This document shows, piece after piece, positions 1 through 11,145 of a stretch of DNA of 64,000 bases (within the stretch, counting starts at the first letter, position 1; each line of letters opens with the position of its first letter). Location: the NCBI GenBank assembly GCA_948144175.1, contig CANXME010000227.1, forward strand, positions 58,805 through 122,804. The letters run 5' to 3'. The stretch is from Closterium sp. NIES-65 (Eukaryota; Streptophyta; Zygnematophyceae; Desmidiales; Closteriaceae). Under the pieces are notes generated by a model. That model saw only the letters and a list, made by a program, of their open reading frames with translations. It was not told where the DNA came from and did no database searches. The position numbers and the translations under genes were made by a program.

Positions 1-339
1 TACGCCGGGGCCATGGCTGCACAGGAGCTTCGCTGGCTCACCTACCTGCTGACTGACCTTGGAGAGCCGCCTCGTTCTCCTCCAGTGCTGTACGTAGACA
101 ACAAGGCCATGCTGGCCTTGTGTCGAGGGCAGCGCTTGGAGCACAGAACGAAGCACATTGCTCTCCGCTACTTCCTTGCTCGTGAGCTGCAGCAGCGTGG
201 TCAGTTGCGACTTGCGTACGTGGCCTATGAGGCCAACACTGCTGATGTGTTCACCAAGGCACTCGCGCCTTGTGACCATCAGCGCTTTTGCACCCGGCTG
301 GGTCTTGTGCCTGTCTTGCCTCACTTGCTCTCCTCTTGA
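1..339 (+). CDS. Copia polyprotein, C-terminal RNase H fragment (element 1)
   Basis: The reading frame is open from base 1 to TGA at 337-339 and encodes the last 112 residues of a copia Gag-Pol polyprotein. It contains the RNase H motifs YVDNKAMLAL, the HRTKHIALRYFLARE segment and ANTADVFTKAL, which are typical of the copia RNase H C-terminus. That domain removes the RNA strand of the RNA/DNA hybrid during reverse transcription in the virus-like particle. Compared with elements 2-4 it has E-to-G in CREQRL, S-to-Y in VASEAN and Q-to-R in TQLG, so it is a distinct copy. The start lies upstream of the window; the ATG at 13 is only an internal methionine. Confidence 0.93.
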   Translation, partial: YAGAMAAQELRWLTYLLTDLGEPPRSPPVLYVDNKAMLALCRGQRLEHRTKHIALRYFLARELQQRGQLRLAYVAYEANTADVFTKALAPCDHQRFCTRLGLVPVLPHLLSS

Positions 340-550
340 CTTTACTTGTACTGTGACATATATATACCTGCTCTTGCATGTCTAGTTTTATATATATATG
401 TCTGTACTCCTGCATGTGAACTGGCCTCTGGCCCTGCTCTTGTGCTCGGACTGTGTGGTGACTTTGTGATCCACCCTGAGCTTGCTCTGCTTTGCTTTAC
501 TTGACTGGTCTTGTGACCCCTTGTTCTCCCCCACTTTGCCTATGGGGGTG
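340..550 (+). other. 3' untranslated region and polypurine tract of element 1
   Basis: This is non-coding sequence between the pol stop and the 3' LTR. It has ATATATATA-type runs near 355-400 and a pyrimidine-rich stretch ending in ATGGGGGTG at 542-550. That purine run directly abuts the LTR and is the expected plus-strand primer (PPT). The same block recurs in elements 2, 3 and 4. Confidence 0.8.
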
Positions 551-679
551 TGTCAGATTTATATGACATATTTGCTGTAGGCTATAGTGGGGTAGCACAT
601 ATGGGGTACAGGGTTTCTAGGGTTGTATTTGTACCCAATCTTTCCTTAGTCATTCTCATTCCTGTTCATTCTTTCCACA
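551..679 (+). repeat. 3' LTR of copia element 1 (129 bp)
   Basis: It begins TGTCAGATTTATATG right after the purine tract and ends TTTCCACA where satellite resumes. It shares short blocks (GTAGGCTATAGTGGGGTAGCAC, described here only in part) with the LTRs of elements 2-4 but is clearly a different LTR version. No second copy is visible for comparison. Confidence 0.87.
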
Positions 680-3600
680 ACTAACGCACATGTGTAGAGA
701 AAATAGTGCATCGGCCAGTCTGGCCGGCATTTTGCACTTATAGTGCAAGTAGGGCCATGGAGAACGGAAACGCTCATTTCTCAAAAAGTAAAGGGAATCT
801 AGCGATCTCACTTAATCAGAAGGTGGGAAATATATAAATCTAGTGAGCTAATAAGGTTCGGAAGGAATCTAATGCATATGTATATGGAAAGTGGTGCATT
901 GGCCAGGTCGGTCAGTATGGAAACTTAGAGTGCAAATGTCTGGGAGAACGGAACCGCTCAAATCTCGCATAGTACACGGAATCTAGTGGTCTCACTCAAA
1001 TAGAAGGTAGGAAATAAATTCATCTAGTGAACGTAAAGGTTTGAAAGGTAACTAACGCATATGTGTAGAGAAAATGGTGCATCGGCCAGTCTGGCCGGCA
1101 TTTCGCACTTATAGTGCAAGTAGGGCCAAGGAGAACGGAAACGCTCATTTCTCAAAAAGTAGAGGAAATCTAGCGGTCTCACTCGATCAAAAGGTGGGAA
1201 ATATATAAATCTAGTGAGCTAATAAGGTTCGGAAGGAATCTAATGCATATGTATATGGAAAGTGGTGCATTGGCCAGGTCGGTCAGTATGGCAACTTAGA
1301 GGGCAAATGCCTGGGAGAACGGAACCGCTCAGATCTCGCATAATACACGGAATCTAGTGGTCTCACTCAAATATAAGGTAGGAAATATATTCATCTAGTG
1401 AACGTAAGCGTTTGAAAGGTAACAAATGCACATGTATAGAGAAAATGGTGCATCCGCCAGTCTGGCCGGCATTTCGCACTCATAGTGCAGGTGGGGCCAG
1501 GGAGAACGGAAACGCTCGTTTCTCAAAAAGTAGAGGGAATCTAAGGGTCTCACTCGATCAGAAGGTGGGAAATATATAAATCTAGTCAGCTAAAAAGGTT
1601 TGAAATGTATTCAACGCACATGTATAGAGAAAATGGTGCATTGGCCAGGTCGGTCAGTATCGGAACTTAAAATGCAAATGCCAGGGAGAACAGAAGCGCT
1701 CAGATCTCGCATAGTACACGGAATCAAGTGGTCTCACTCAAATAGAAAGTAGGAAATATATTCACCTAGTGAACGTAAGGGTTTGAAAGGTAATTAACGC
1801 ACATGTGTAGAGAAAATTGTGCATCGGCCAGTCTGGCCGCCATTTCGCACTTATAGTGCAACTAGGGCCAAGGAGAACGGAAACGCTCATTTCTCAAAAA
1901 AGTAGAGGGAATCTAGCGGTCTCACTCGGTCAGAAGGTGGGAAATATATGAATCTACTGAGCTAATAAGGTTCGAAAGGAATCTAATGCATATGTATATG
2001 GAAAATGGTGCATTGGCCAGGTCGTTCAGTATGGAAACTTAGAGTGCAAATGCCAGGGAGAACGGAAGCGCTCAGATCTCGCATAGTACACGAAATCTAG
2101 TGGTCTCACTCAAATAGAAGGTAGGAAATAAATTCATCTCGTGAACGTAAGGGTTTGAAATGTAACTAACGCACATATGTAGAGAAAATTGTGCATCGGC
2201 CAGCCTGGCCGGCATTTCGCACTTATAGTGCAAGTAGGGCCAAGGAGAACGGAAACGCTCATTTCTCAAAAAGTAAAGGGAATCTAGCGGTCTGACTCGA
2301 TCAGAAGGTGGGAAATATATAAATCTAGTGAGCTAATAAGGTTCGAAAGGAATCTAATGCATATGTATATGGAAAATGGTGCATTGGCTAGGTCTGTCAG
2401 TATGGGAACTTAGAGTGCAAAAGCCAGGGAGAACGGAAGCGCTCAGATCTGGCATAGTACACGGAATCTAGTGGTCTCATTCAAATAGAAGGTAGGAAAT
2501 AAATTCATCTAGTGAACGTAAGGGTTTGAAAGGTAACTAACGCACATGTGTAGAGAAATGGTGCATCGGTCAGTCTGGCCGGCATTTCGCACTCATAGTG
2601 CAAGTAGGGCCAAGGAGAACGGAAACGCTCATTTCTCAAAAAGTAAAGGGAATATAGCGGTCTCACTTGATCAGAAGGTGGGAAATATATAAATCTAGTG
2701 AGCTAATAAGGTTCGAAAGGAATCTAATGCATATGTATGTGGAAAATGGTACATTGGCCAGGTCGGTCAGTATGGGAACTTAGAGTGCAAATGCCAGGGA
2801 GAACGGAAGCGCTCAGATCTCGCATAGTACACGGAATCTAGTGGTCTCACTCAAATAGAAGGTAGGAAATAAATTCATCTAGTGAACGTAATAGTGTGAA
2901 AGGTAACTAACGCACATGTGTAGAGAAAATGGTGCATCGGCCAGTCTGGCCGGCATTTCGCACTTATAGTGCAAGTAGGGCCAAGGAGAACGGAAACGCT
3001 CATTTCTCAAAAAGTAAAGGGAATCTAGCCGTCTCACTCGATTAGAAGGTGGGAAATATATAAATCTAGTGAGCTAATAAGGTTCAGAAGGAATCTAATG
3101 CATATGTATATGGAAAGTGGTGCATTAGCCAGGTCGGTCAGTATGGGAACTTAGAGTGCAAATGCCTGGGAGAACGGAACCGCTCAGATCTCGCATAATA
3201 CACAGAATCTAGTGGTCTCACTCAAATATAAGGTAGGAAATATGTTTATCTAGTGAACATAAGGGTTTGAAAGGTAACTAACGCACATGTGTAGAGAAAA
3301 TGGTGCATCGGCCAATCTGGCCGGCATTTCGCACTCATAGTGCAGGTGGGGCCAAGGAGAACGGAAACGCTCATTTCTCAAAAAGTAAGGGAATCTAGCG
3401 GTCTCACTCGATCAAAAGGTGGGAAATATATAAATCTAGTGAGCTAATAAGGTTCGAAAGGAATCTAATGCATATGTATATGGAAAATGGTGCATTGGCC
3501 AGGTCGGTCAGTATGGGAACTTAGAGTGCAAATGCCAGGGAGAACGGAAGCGCTCAGATCTCGCATAGTTCACGGAATCTAGTGGTCTCACTCAAAAAGA

Positions 3601-4588
3601 AGGTAGGAAATAAATTCATCTAGTGAATGTAAGGGTTTGAAAGGTAACTAACGCACATGTGTAGAGAAAATGGTGCATCGGCCAGTCTGGCCGGCATTTC
3701 GCACTTATAGTGCAAGTAGGGCCAAGGAGAACGGAAACGCTCATTTCTCAAAAAGTAATAGGAATCTAGTGGTCTCACTCAATCAAAAGGTGGGAAATAT
3801 ATAAATCTAGTGAGCAAATAAGGTTTGGAAGGAATCTAATGCATATGTATATGGAAAGTGGTGCATTGGCCAGGTCGGTCAGTATGGGAACTTAGAGTGC
3901 AAATGCCTGGGAGAACGGAAGCGCTCAGATCTCGCATAATACACGGAATCTAGTGGTCTCACTCAAACATAAGGTAGGAAATATATTCATCTAGTCAACG
4001 TAAGGGTTTGGAAGGTAACTAACGCACATGTGTAGAGAAAATGGTGCATCGGCCAGTCTGGCCGGCATTTCGCACTCGTAGTGCAAGTGGGGCCAGGGAG
4101 AACGGAAACGCTCGTTTCTCAAAAAGTAGAGGGAATCTAACGGTCTCACTCGATCAGAAGGTGGGAAATATATAAATCTAGTCAGCTAAAAAGGTTTGAA
4201 ATGTATTCAACGCACATGTATAGATAAAATGGTGCATTGGCCAGGTCGGTCAGTATCGGAACTTAGAGTGCAAATGCCAGGGAGAACAGAAGCGCTCAGA
4301 TCTCGCATAGCATACGGAATCAAGTGGTCTCACTCAAATAGAAAGTAGGAAATATATTCATCTAGTGAACGTAAGGGTTTGAAAGGTAACTAACGCACAT
4401 GTGTAGAGAAAATTGTGCATCGGCCAGTCTGGCCGGCATTTCGCACTTATAGTGCAAGTAGGGCCAAGGAGAACGGAAACGATCATTTCTCAAAAAGTAA
4501 GGGGAATCTAGCGGTCTCACTCGATCAGAAGGTGGGAAATATATAAATCTAGTGAGCAAAAAAGGTTCAAAAGGAATCTAATGCATAT
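680..4588 (+). repeat. 371-bp dimeric satellite array, left arm block 1
   Basis: AT-rich tandem repeat of about 10.5 dimers. Each dimer has two related halves: A (188 bp, starts CTAACGCACATG) and B (183 bp, starts CTAATGCATATG), measured on the copy at 14082-14452. The A half carries the dyad CGGCCAGTCTGGCCG and the hairpin GCACT-NNN-AGTGC. A third flavour (A'/B', marked by TCTAGTCAGC and TATTCAACGCAC) appears near 1440-1790 and 4040-4360. Short reading frames of about 60-75 codons in it are by-products of the repeat. The nucleosome-scale monomer suggests a centromeric or heterochromatic satellite, which is inference. Confidence 0.95.
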
Positions 4589-4727
4589 TGTCAGAGGTCC
4601 ACTGGTGATCCCCGATCGATCCTAGGGAAGGGTTACAGGCACGTTTGCCTGGGGGGTTATGGGCGCACTGACCCGCTAGTGAAACAAGCCCTTTTATCCC
4701 AATGGTCTAGTGGTTGGGATTCTGACA
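4589..4727 (+). repeat. 5' LTR of TRIM copy 1 (139 bp)
   Basis: Terminal inverted TGTCAGA and TCTGACA ends. Near its 3' end it carries TGGTCTAGTGG (4703-4713), which matches a Pol III A box of the tRNA-Glu type. Confidence 0.88.
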
Positions 4728-4739
4728 TGGTATCAGAGC
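4728..4739 (+). promoter_or_regulatory. Primer-binding site of TRIM copy 1
   Basis: TGGTATCAGAGC starts at the base after the 5' LTR. It complements the 3' end of initiator tRNA-Met, the usual primer of plant copia elements. The same 12 bases are the primer site of copia element 2. Confidence 0.88.
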
Positions 4740-4749
4740 GAAGGTTTCG

Positions 4750-4760
4750 GGTTCGAATCC
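4750..4760 (+). promoter_or_regulatory. Pol III B-box-like motif in TRIM copy 1
   Basis: GGTTCGAATCC fits the eukaryotic B-box consensus GGTTCGANNCC. It lies 47 bp downstream of the A-box-like motif at 4703-4713, a tRNA-like spacing. Whether Pol III uses it is unknown. Confidence 0.6.
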
Positions 4761-4896
4761 CGTTGTATGCATTTCGGGCATCCCAGTGCGGGGGGGTGTC
4801 AGAGGTCCACTGGTGATCCCCGATCGATCCTAGGGAAGGGTTACAGGCACGTTTGCCTAGGGGGTTAAGGGCGCACTGACCCGCTAGTGAAACAAG

Positions 4897-5033
4897 TGTG
4901 ATAATAGGAAAACAGGAATGAATGAACTATGAATGAAAGCAGTACAAATATGAAACCCTAACTGGGTTGTACCCCCTATGGGATACCCCACTACAGCCTA
5001 CACAGCAGTATAAGCTATAGATATGTTCTGACA
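4897..5033 (-). repeat. 3' LTR of copia element 2 (137 bp)
   Basis: On the minus strand it starts TGTCAGAACATATC and ends TATTATCACA. By eye it is identical to the 5' LTR at 12241-12377. Confidence 0.93.
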
Positions 5034-5240
5034 CACCCCCATAGGCAAAGTGGGGGAGAACAAGGGGTCACAAGACCAGTCAAGCAAGACAAAGCAAAGC
5101 TCAGGGTGGATCACAAAGTCACCACACAGTCCGAGCACAAGAGCAAGGCCAAAGGCCAGTTCACAAGCAAGAGTACAGACATATATATAAAGCTAGACAA
5201 GCAAGAGCAGGTATATATATATGTCACAGTACAAGTGAAG
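5034..5240 (-). other. 3' UTR and polypurine tract of element 2
   Basis: Non-coding stretch between the pol stop and the 3' LTR. The minus-strand ATGGGGGTG at 5042-5034 adjoins the LTR and is the plus-strand primer. The rest is close to the matching stretch of elements 1, 3 and 4, including an ATATATATA run near 5213-5222. Confidence 0.78.
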
Positions 5241-8200
5241 TCAAGAGGAGAGCAAGTGAGGCAAGACAGGCACAAGACCCAGCTGGGTGCAGAAACGCTG
5301 ATGGTCACAAGGCGCAAGTGCCTTGGTGAACACATCAGCAGTGTTGGCCTCAGAGGCCACGTACGCAAGTCGCAACTGACCACGCTGCTGCAGCTCACGA
5401 GCAAGGAAGTAGCGGAGAGCAATGTGCTTCGTTCTGTGCTCCAAGCGCTGCTCTCGACACAAGGCCAGCATAGCCTTGTTGTCTACGTACAGCACTGGAG
5501 GAGAACGAGGCGGCTCTCCAAGGTCAGTCAGCAGGTAGGTGAGCCAGCGAAGCTCCTGTGCAGCCATGGCCCCGGCGTAGATCTCAGCCTCACAACTGGA
5601 GCCGAGAACCGAAGACGAGCGAGTAGACCGCCACGAGACAGAGCCGGAACCAAGGCTGAAGGTGTAACCCTGTGACGACCGCTGCGTAGCCTGGTCGTCA
5701 GCCCAAGAAGCGTCCGCGTGGCCGGTAAGGACCACTGGACTCCGCCCTCCAAGCACTAGCCCCATGCCTGACGTACTGCACAGGTAGCGCAATACCCTCT
5801 TCGCTGCAGCCATGTGCTCCGGTCTGTGTCTCCCAGGAGCAACATAGCGTGCAAGAATGCTCAGAGGGTATGCAAGGTCAGGTCGTGTGCAGGTCATCAG
5901 GTACATGAGGCAGCCAACAAGCTCCGCATACGGACCACTCGACTCTACGGACTCATCCGAAGGCAGAGCTGAGAGTGAGTGGCGAGTAGGCAGAGGAGTG
6001 GCCTGAGGCGAGGAGTACGTGAAGCCGAAGCGCTGAAGGACCTGCTGCACCATGTGTGACTGAGTCAAGGTAATGGTGCGGCGTGCTCTGTCCCGAGTGA
6101 TCTGCAAGCCAAGGTAGCTGCGCAGTTCACCCAGGTCTGTGCACGTGTGTCTCTTCAACAGCTCGGACTTCACGTAGGCGAGTCCAGCAGTGTCCGCTGT
6201 GGCAAAGACCAGGTCGTCGACGTACACGAGGATGTAGAACGGCGGCAGGGAAGTGTCGGTGCGAAGAAACAGCGACGGGTCAGCAGTAGAAGGAGCAAAC
6301 CCAAGAGCCGCAAGCGTAGTCCTCAGTGTGTCGTGCCACTCACGCGGTGCCTGGCGGAGACCGTAGACTGGCCGTCGGAGGCTCCACTGGGTGCCAGGAG
6401 GGAAAGTCCCAGTGAAGCCAGGTGGACGGCGAAGCCAGATCTCCTCGTGCAGGCTACCCTGCAAGAACGCAGTGCTGAAGTCGAGAGAGTGAAGCTCGTA
6501 GTCACGCTGAGCGGCTATGTGCAGCAGCACCCGAAGAGTAGTCATCTTCGGGGTGGGAGAGAAGGTCTGAAAGTAGTCAACTCCCTGCCGCTGACTGAAG
6601 CCACGAGCAACGTACCGTGCCTTGAAGACAGGTGGAGAGCCCGGCGGCCGCTTCACCCTGAAGATCCACATGCCACTGACGATGTTCGCCCCAGGAGGGG
6701 GAACCGCGTCAACGTAGGTGCCTGTGGACTTCCAGGAAGCCATCTCTGCATCCATAGCTGCCTGCCACTGAGAGGAGTAGGGACCCTCTACGGCCTCCGC
6801 GTAAGAACGCGGAGTCGGGATGTCTAGTGCATCCGGGTCTCCCTCAGGGGCAAGCAGTACAGACGCGAGATGAGGTGAAGCAGCCGCTAGACACTGTAAC
6901 TCCTCCTGCCTGTCCTCTAGGACGTCCGTGCCAAGAGCACACTCACCCCCGACGGACGGAGGACAGACAGACGCAGACTCAGCAACAAGACTAGCAGCGT
7001 AGTCGAGACGACAGCGAGCAGCAAAGTCGACGAGCTCAGCGACTAGAGCAGACGCAGCAGTGGACTCAAAAGAGGGGTCAGTGACGACAGTAGCAAGCAG
7101 ACGCGTGACAGTGGGACTGGCAGCACGAAGAGAGTCCGACTCAGGGTCCGCAAGCGCAGGAAGAGAGGACTCAGGAGGAGAAGGCAAAGGGGCACGCAGA
7201 GGAGCAGTGGACGGACGTAAAGACATCCGGTGCGTGCCAGGGACAGGAGGAGGACGCTGACGCGAACTGCGACCACTAGCGCGAGCAGCACGAACAGGCG
7301 ACGCGGGACGAGACGCAGGCTCACGACGCTCAGCAAGACCTCCAGTAGGACCAGTGTAAGGAGAGGGAGCAGGCAGTGGAGAGGAAGGCTCCAGTAGGGG
7401 CTGCGACTGGACAGGCGGTGGACCCTCTACTGGAGGAGAAAGACCAAGAACCTGCTGAAGGAGCGGAACGAAGTACGGCCGAGGCCGCGCGGCAGCTCCA
7501 GACTCAGCAGGGACAGCACCAGCACCCTCAGCGACAGCACCAGCGCCACCCACACCTCCAGCGGCAGGACCAACAGCAGCAGGCTCAGCACGAACGCCCT
7601 CAGCAGCTCCAGCTCCAGGAGGACCTGCAGGGCCAGCAGCTCCGGGACCGGCTGCACCCGCACCCTCGACGGTCGAAGAAGCTCCAGCTCCAGCTCCAGC
7701 AGCACCTCCAGACTCAGCAGCACGCCTCCAGCGGCGAGCGAACCACTCGCGCAGCTCCTGTGGAGAGAGGGGCTCCCGGCGAGACGCAGCAGCAGGAGAA
7801 ACCCCAGGCTCAGCAGCTCCAGACGCAGCACCCCCAGGCTCAGCAGCTCCCAGCTCAGCACCCCCAGGCTCAGCAGCTCCCGACCCTGCACCCCCAGACC
7901 CAGCACCTCCAGGCACAGCACCCCCCGGCTCAGCACCCCCAGGCTCCGCACCCTCCGCAGTAGCACCCTCAGGCCCAGCACCCCCAGCAGTAGCACCCCC
8001 AGGCTCAGCACCCCCGCGCACAGCACCCCCAGAGTCAGCACCCCCAGGCTCAGCACCCGCAGCAGCACCAGAGTCACCAGTAACCTCGACCGGGTCAACG
8101 GCGTCTACCTGGGACACACCTGAGGGGGCAGGAACCTGAGGGGGGAGGGGGTCTACCGGGGGGGGAACCGGCACAAGGAAGTCCGGGGGAGGGGGGAGGG

Positions 8201-11145
8201 AAGGAGTGCGGTAGGGGAAGAGACGGTAGAAGGGGACTGACTCGTCGAACGTGACGTCCTGGGAGGACAGAACACGACGAGAGGAGGGGTGGTAAAACTG
8301 CCACCCTGGGGCGTCAGTGGGGAAGCCAAGGAAGACACAGGGAGCAGCACGAGGGGACAGCTTGTCCGCAGACAAGTCGCGGACAAACGCCCGAGATCCC
8401 CAGACACGGAACACAGACGCATCACCAACCTTCCCCGTCCACAGCAAGGCTGGGGACATCGCTGGCCGAGAGACCCGGGGGTGAAGGTTGAGCTGATGCG
8501 CCGCGTACCTCACCGCAAACGGCCACAGAAAATGGGGGGCAGCCGCATGCATCATGGACGTACGAGCGACATCCATGACCATGCCAATGCGGCGCTCAGC
8601 AATCCCATTTTGCTGTGGTGAGTCCGGAAGCGTGAAGGTCTGGCGGATCCCCCGTGCACGACAGTAGTCTCGCAGAAGGCGAGAAGAGAACTCTCCGCCT
8701 CTGTCAGAGTGCAGACGCAGAACAGGAAAGTCCGAGCCGAAGCTCTTCCTGAGCTGGAGACGAGCCTCGCGGATCCAGTCGATCAGCACCTCAGTGACCG
8801 CACCCTTGCTGCGCAAGGGGAGGACTGTGGTGTAACGCGAGTAGTCGTCAACCACCAACAGGAAGTAGCGCTCGTAACCCTGCCCACGGACGGGGGCTGG
8901 GCCCCACACATCCATGTGAAGCGTCTGCAGGGGAGCCTCTGTCGGGGGGAAGTGGGAGGAGTGAGGAGTAGCCCGGAGGCGACCCTCGACACAGGGGACA
9001 CAGGAAGGTCCTGGCCCGGAGGGGAGGAGGGAGAGACTGGGGAAGACCAGAGACAAGGACACGGGAAGCCATGCTCCGAAGACGGGGCAAGGAGGGGTGG
9101 CCAAGACGGTGGTGCCACAGGAGAGTCTCGTGAGACAGGAGGCGACAAGAACAGGGGGCAGACTCAGGACCTGACCGGGACGCAGCAGCAAGTACCTGAC
9201 CCGACGCAGCCACCTGACCAGACGCAGGGACAGGAGGAGACTCAACGGTCAGGGTGTAGAGACTCGACCCCGGCCGACGTGAGAACGTGGCCAGGTGTCG
9301 GCCTGTGCGAGCCTCCGTGCAGTGGGTCACCCTCTGACGCGCAGGAGTGAACTGGTGAACACCCCCATCCTGCAGGTCCGCTCCACTCACCAAGTTCGTA
9401 GAGAACGAGGGAAGGTACAGACCCGACAGGGTGCCCGAAGGGGCAGCCGGACACGGGAGGACAGTGGAGAAGTGAGACAGGACAGGACCCCCAGAGGGGT
9501 CAGCAAGGGAGACCGCAACCGGCCTGGCGAGCGGCGAAAGAGTAGTGCGGTCTCGAAAGAAGGAGCGAGAAGCTCCGGAGTCAAGTGTGAAAGTGAGGGA
9601 GGACGAGGACGACTCAGTACCTGAGAGCGCAGTCTCACCAGTACCTGAGAGCGCAGACGCACTGGCACCTAGAGCAGCAGCCTCACAAGCACCTAGCGCA
9701 GCAGTACCAATGCCCGGGTCGGGCTGAAAACACCGGTAACCCTCATTCTCCTCACTATAATCCACAACATACATAGCAGTAAGGATAGCATCAAAATCAA
9801 GATCAAAGATCGCTACACCAGCCCTGAGAAGCTCATCCCAGCGAGGGATCTCACTAGCCCCAGGGAACTGCTGACGCCAAGCGTCCGTCAGGCGGCCAAA
9901 GCAGCGCTGGGTGGCGTGGGCACCCCCACACTGCTCGCCCGCGCGGTCGCCGGAACGAAGAACGTAGGTGCAGGGACCAGTACCCCCACCCCTCTGACGC
10001 CCAGCGTACCACTCACGAAGCTGCTGAGGCGAAGGGATGTCCCGCGAGCGCTGCTGCTGCTGCCGGTGCGAGCGCTGGCCACCACCACCGCCGCTACGCT
10101 GCTGGGTACCACCCCGACCAGCTCCACCTCCTCCACCACTACTGCCTCCTCCGCTGCCGCCTCCACTGCCTCCACCTCCGCCGCCTCCACCTCCGCCGCT
10201 GCCTCCACCACCACCGCTGGCACCACCACCACCGTCTCCGCCGCCGCTGCCGCCACCACCACCACCACCCCCGCCACTAGCCCCGCCGCCACCCCCACTC
10301 CCTCCGCCGCCACCGCCGCCACCGCCACCGCCCCCTCCAGCTCCACCCGCGCCCTTGCCCCCCTTGCCCTTGCTGGAGCGACGTCTCCCACTAGGGGCAG
10401 ACGCCGCGCCGACCGACTCAAGACCAAGCAGGTCGGCAGCAGCAGCAGAGGCAACAGAGGGCAGCAAGGGGGAAGGAGAGCACCCCTCAAAGATGGGGGT
10501 GCGAGGGTCACCACGAGAAGCACCTACAGCGACTATGCTCTTCTCCGCTGCAAGGAGGGCCTTCTCGAGGAGGTCGACGGTGAGAGTGGTGGGACAGACT
10601 GCGAGAAAGTGGTCCCTGACGACGCGAAGGGAGTCAGGGAGGCGTGCGACTACGTAGTAGAGAGCGATGTACATGGGGGGGGGGTTCTTAGCGCAGAACT
10701 CAGCAGGAAGGGCGGCGCGGTAGCGAGTGTCACTAGTGCGGAGGTGCGTAATGAGGTCAGCGACAGTGGGAAAGGCAGAGAGGTCAGGAAAGAGGTAGGG
10801 AAGCATGAGACGGCTCAGTGCAGCAGTGGCAGGGGAGGAGTAGCGCGCAACTACAGCGTCGTACAAGGTCTGAGCACTCTTGTACTGACTAAAGTGCGCA
10901 CGCTCAGAGGTAGGGAGGTGGCGACGCACAGCAAGACGTGCAGCAGCATCGCGGGTGGCCCACTTAGAGCGGACAGCGGGATCAGCATCAGCAGCAGGGG
11001 CAGGAGAGGCGCCAGAGGTGAGGTCAAAGAGAGAAAGGTCGTCAGCCCTGTCGCACTGTAAGAACAGCTGCAGGTCGTCTAACCAGACCTCAAAATCAAT
11101 GGCGCGACCCTCAGCGTCAAAAGCTAGGACACTAGGGGTAGCCAT
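5241..11145 (-). pseudogene. Copia Gag-Pol polyprotein, element 2, broken by a 2-bp deletion
   Basis: The chosen start is ATG at 11145 (MATPSVLAFD), shared with elements 3 and 4. Order: copia Gag; a long glycine-rich tract; a Cys/His cluster (C-X13-C-X3-H-X4-C); aspartic protease DSGAS (Asp at 9582-9580, about residue 522); GAG-pre-integrase HHRLGH and CVPC; integrase with catalytic Asp at about 8910, LHSDRGGEF and the NGIAERR glutamate; a GGAEPGGA-type repeat linker; reverse transcriptase with YVDDL at about 6213-6227; RNase H. The frame shifts at about 9019-9030, where elements 3 and 4 have two more bases. Adding 2 to the 5,905 bp gives a whole number of codons (1,968 residues), so this is probably the only frame lesion. 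Gag and protease stay in frame; integrase and RT do not. I see no evidence for programmed frameshifting. Confidence 0.93.

Larger units (their letters stand above)
1..679 (+). mobile_element. Copia element 1, 3' part only (RNase H end, 3' UTR, 3' LTR)
   Basis: The window opens inside a Ty1/copia LTR retrotransposon. Visible parts are the C-terminal RNase H coding end (1-339), a 3' untranslated stretch (340-541), a purine-rich tract ATGGGGGTG ending at 550, and a 129-bp 3' LTR (551-679) with TG and CA ends. It sits in the 371-bp satellite, which resumes at 680-681; the likely duplicated target is ACTAA at 680-684, but the left copy is outside the window. The 5' part is cut off by the window edge, so intactness cannot be judged. 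Confidence 0.93.

Noticed and set aside
4690..4775. A genuine tRNA gene
   Set aside because: A and B boxes are present, but the acceptor stem does not close, base 26 is missing in the alignment I tried, and the same unit sits between two LTRs as primer site plus internal region.
9019..9030. Programmed frameshift between Gag and Pol in element 2
   Set aside because: Elements 3 and 4 read straight through this point in one frame, and the frame breaks of the other copies lie elsewhere, so a private 2-bp deletion explains it.
9888..11061. Long frames antisense to copia Gag (Thr/Ala-rich, Pro-rich) and the matching ones in elements 3 and 4
   Set aside because: They are shadows of the glycine-rich coding tract on the other strand.
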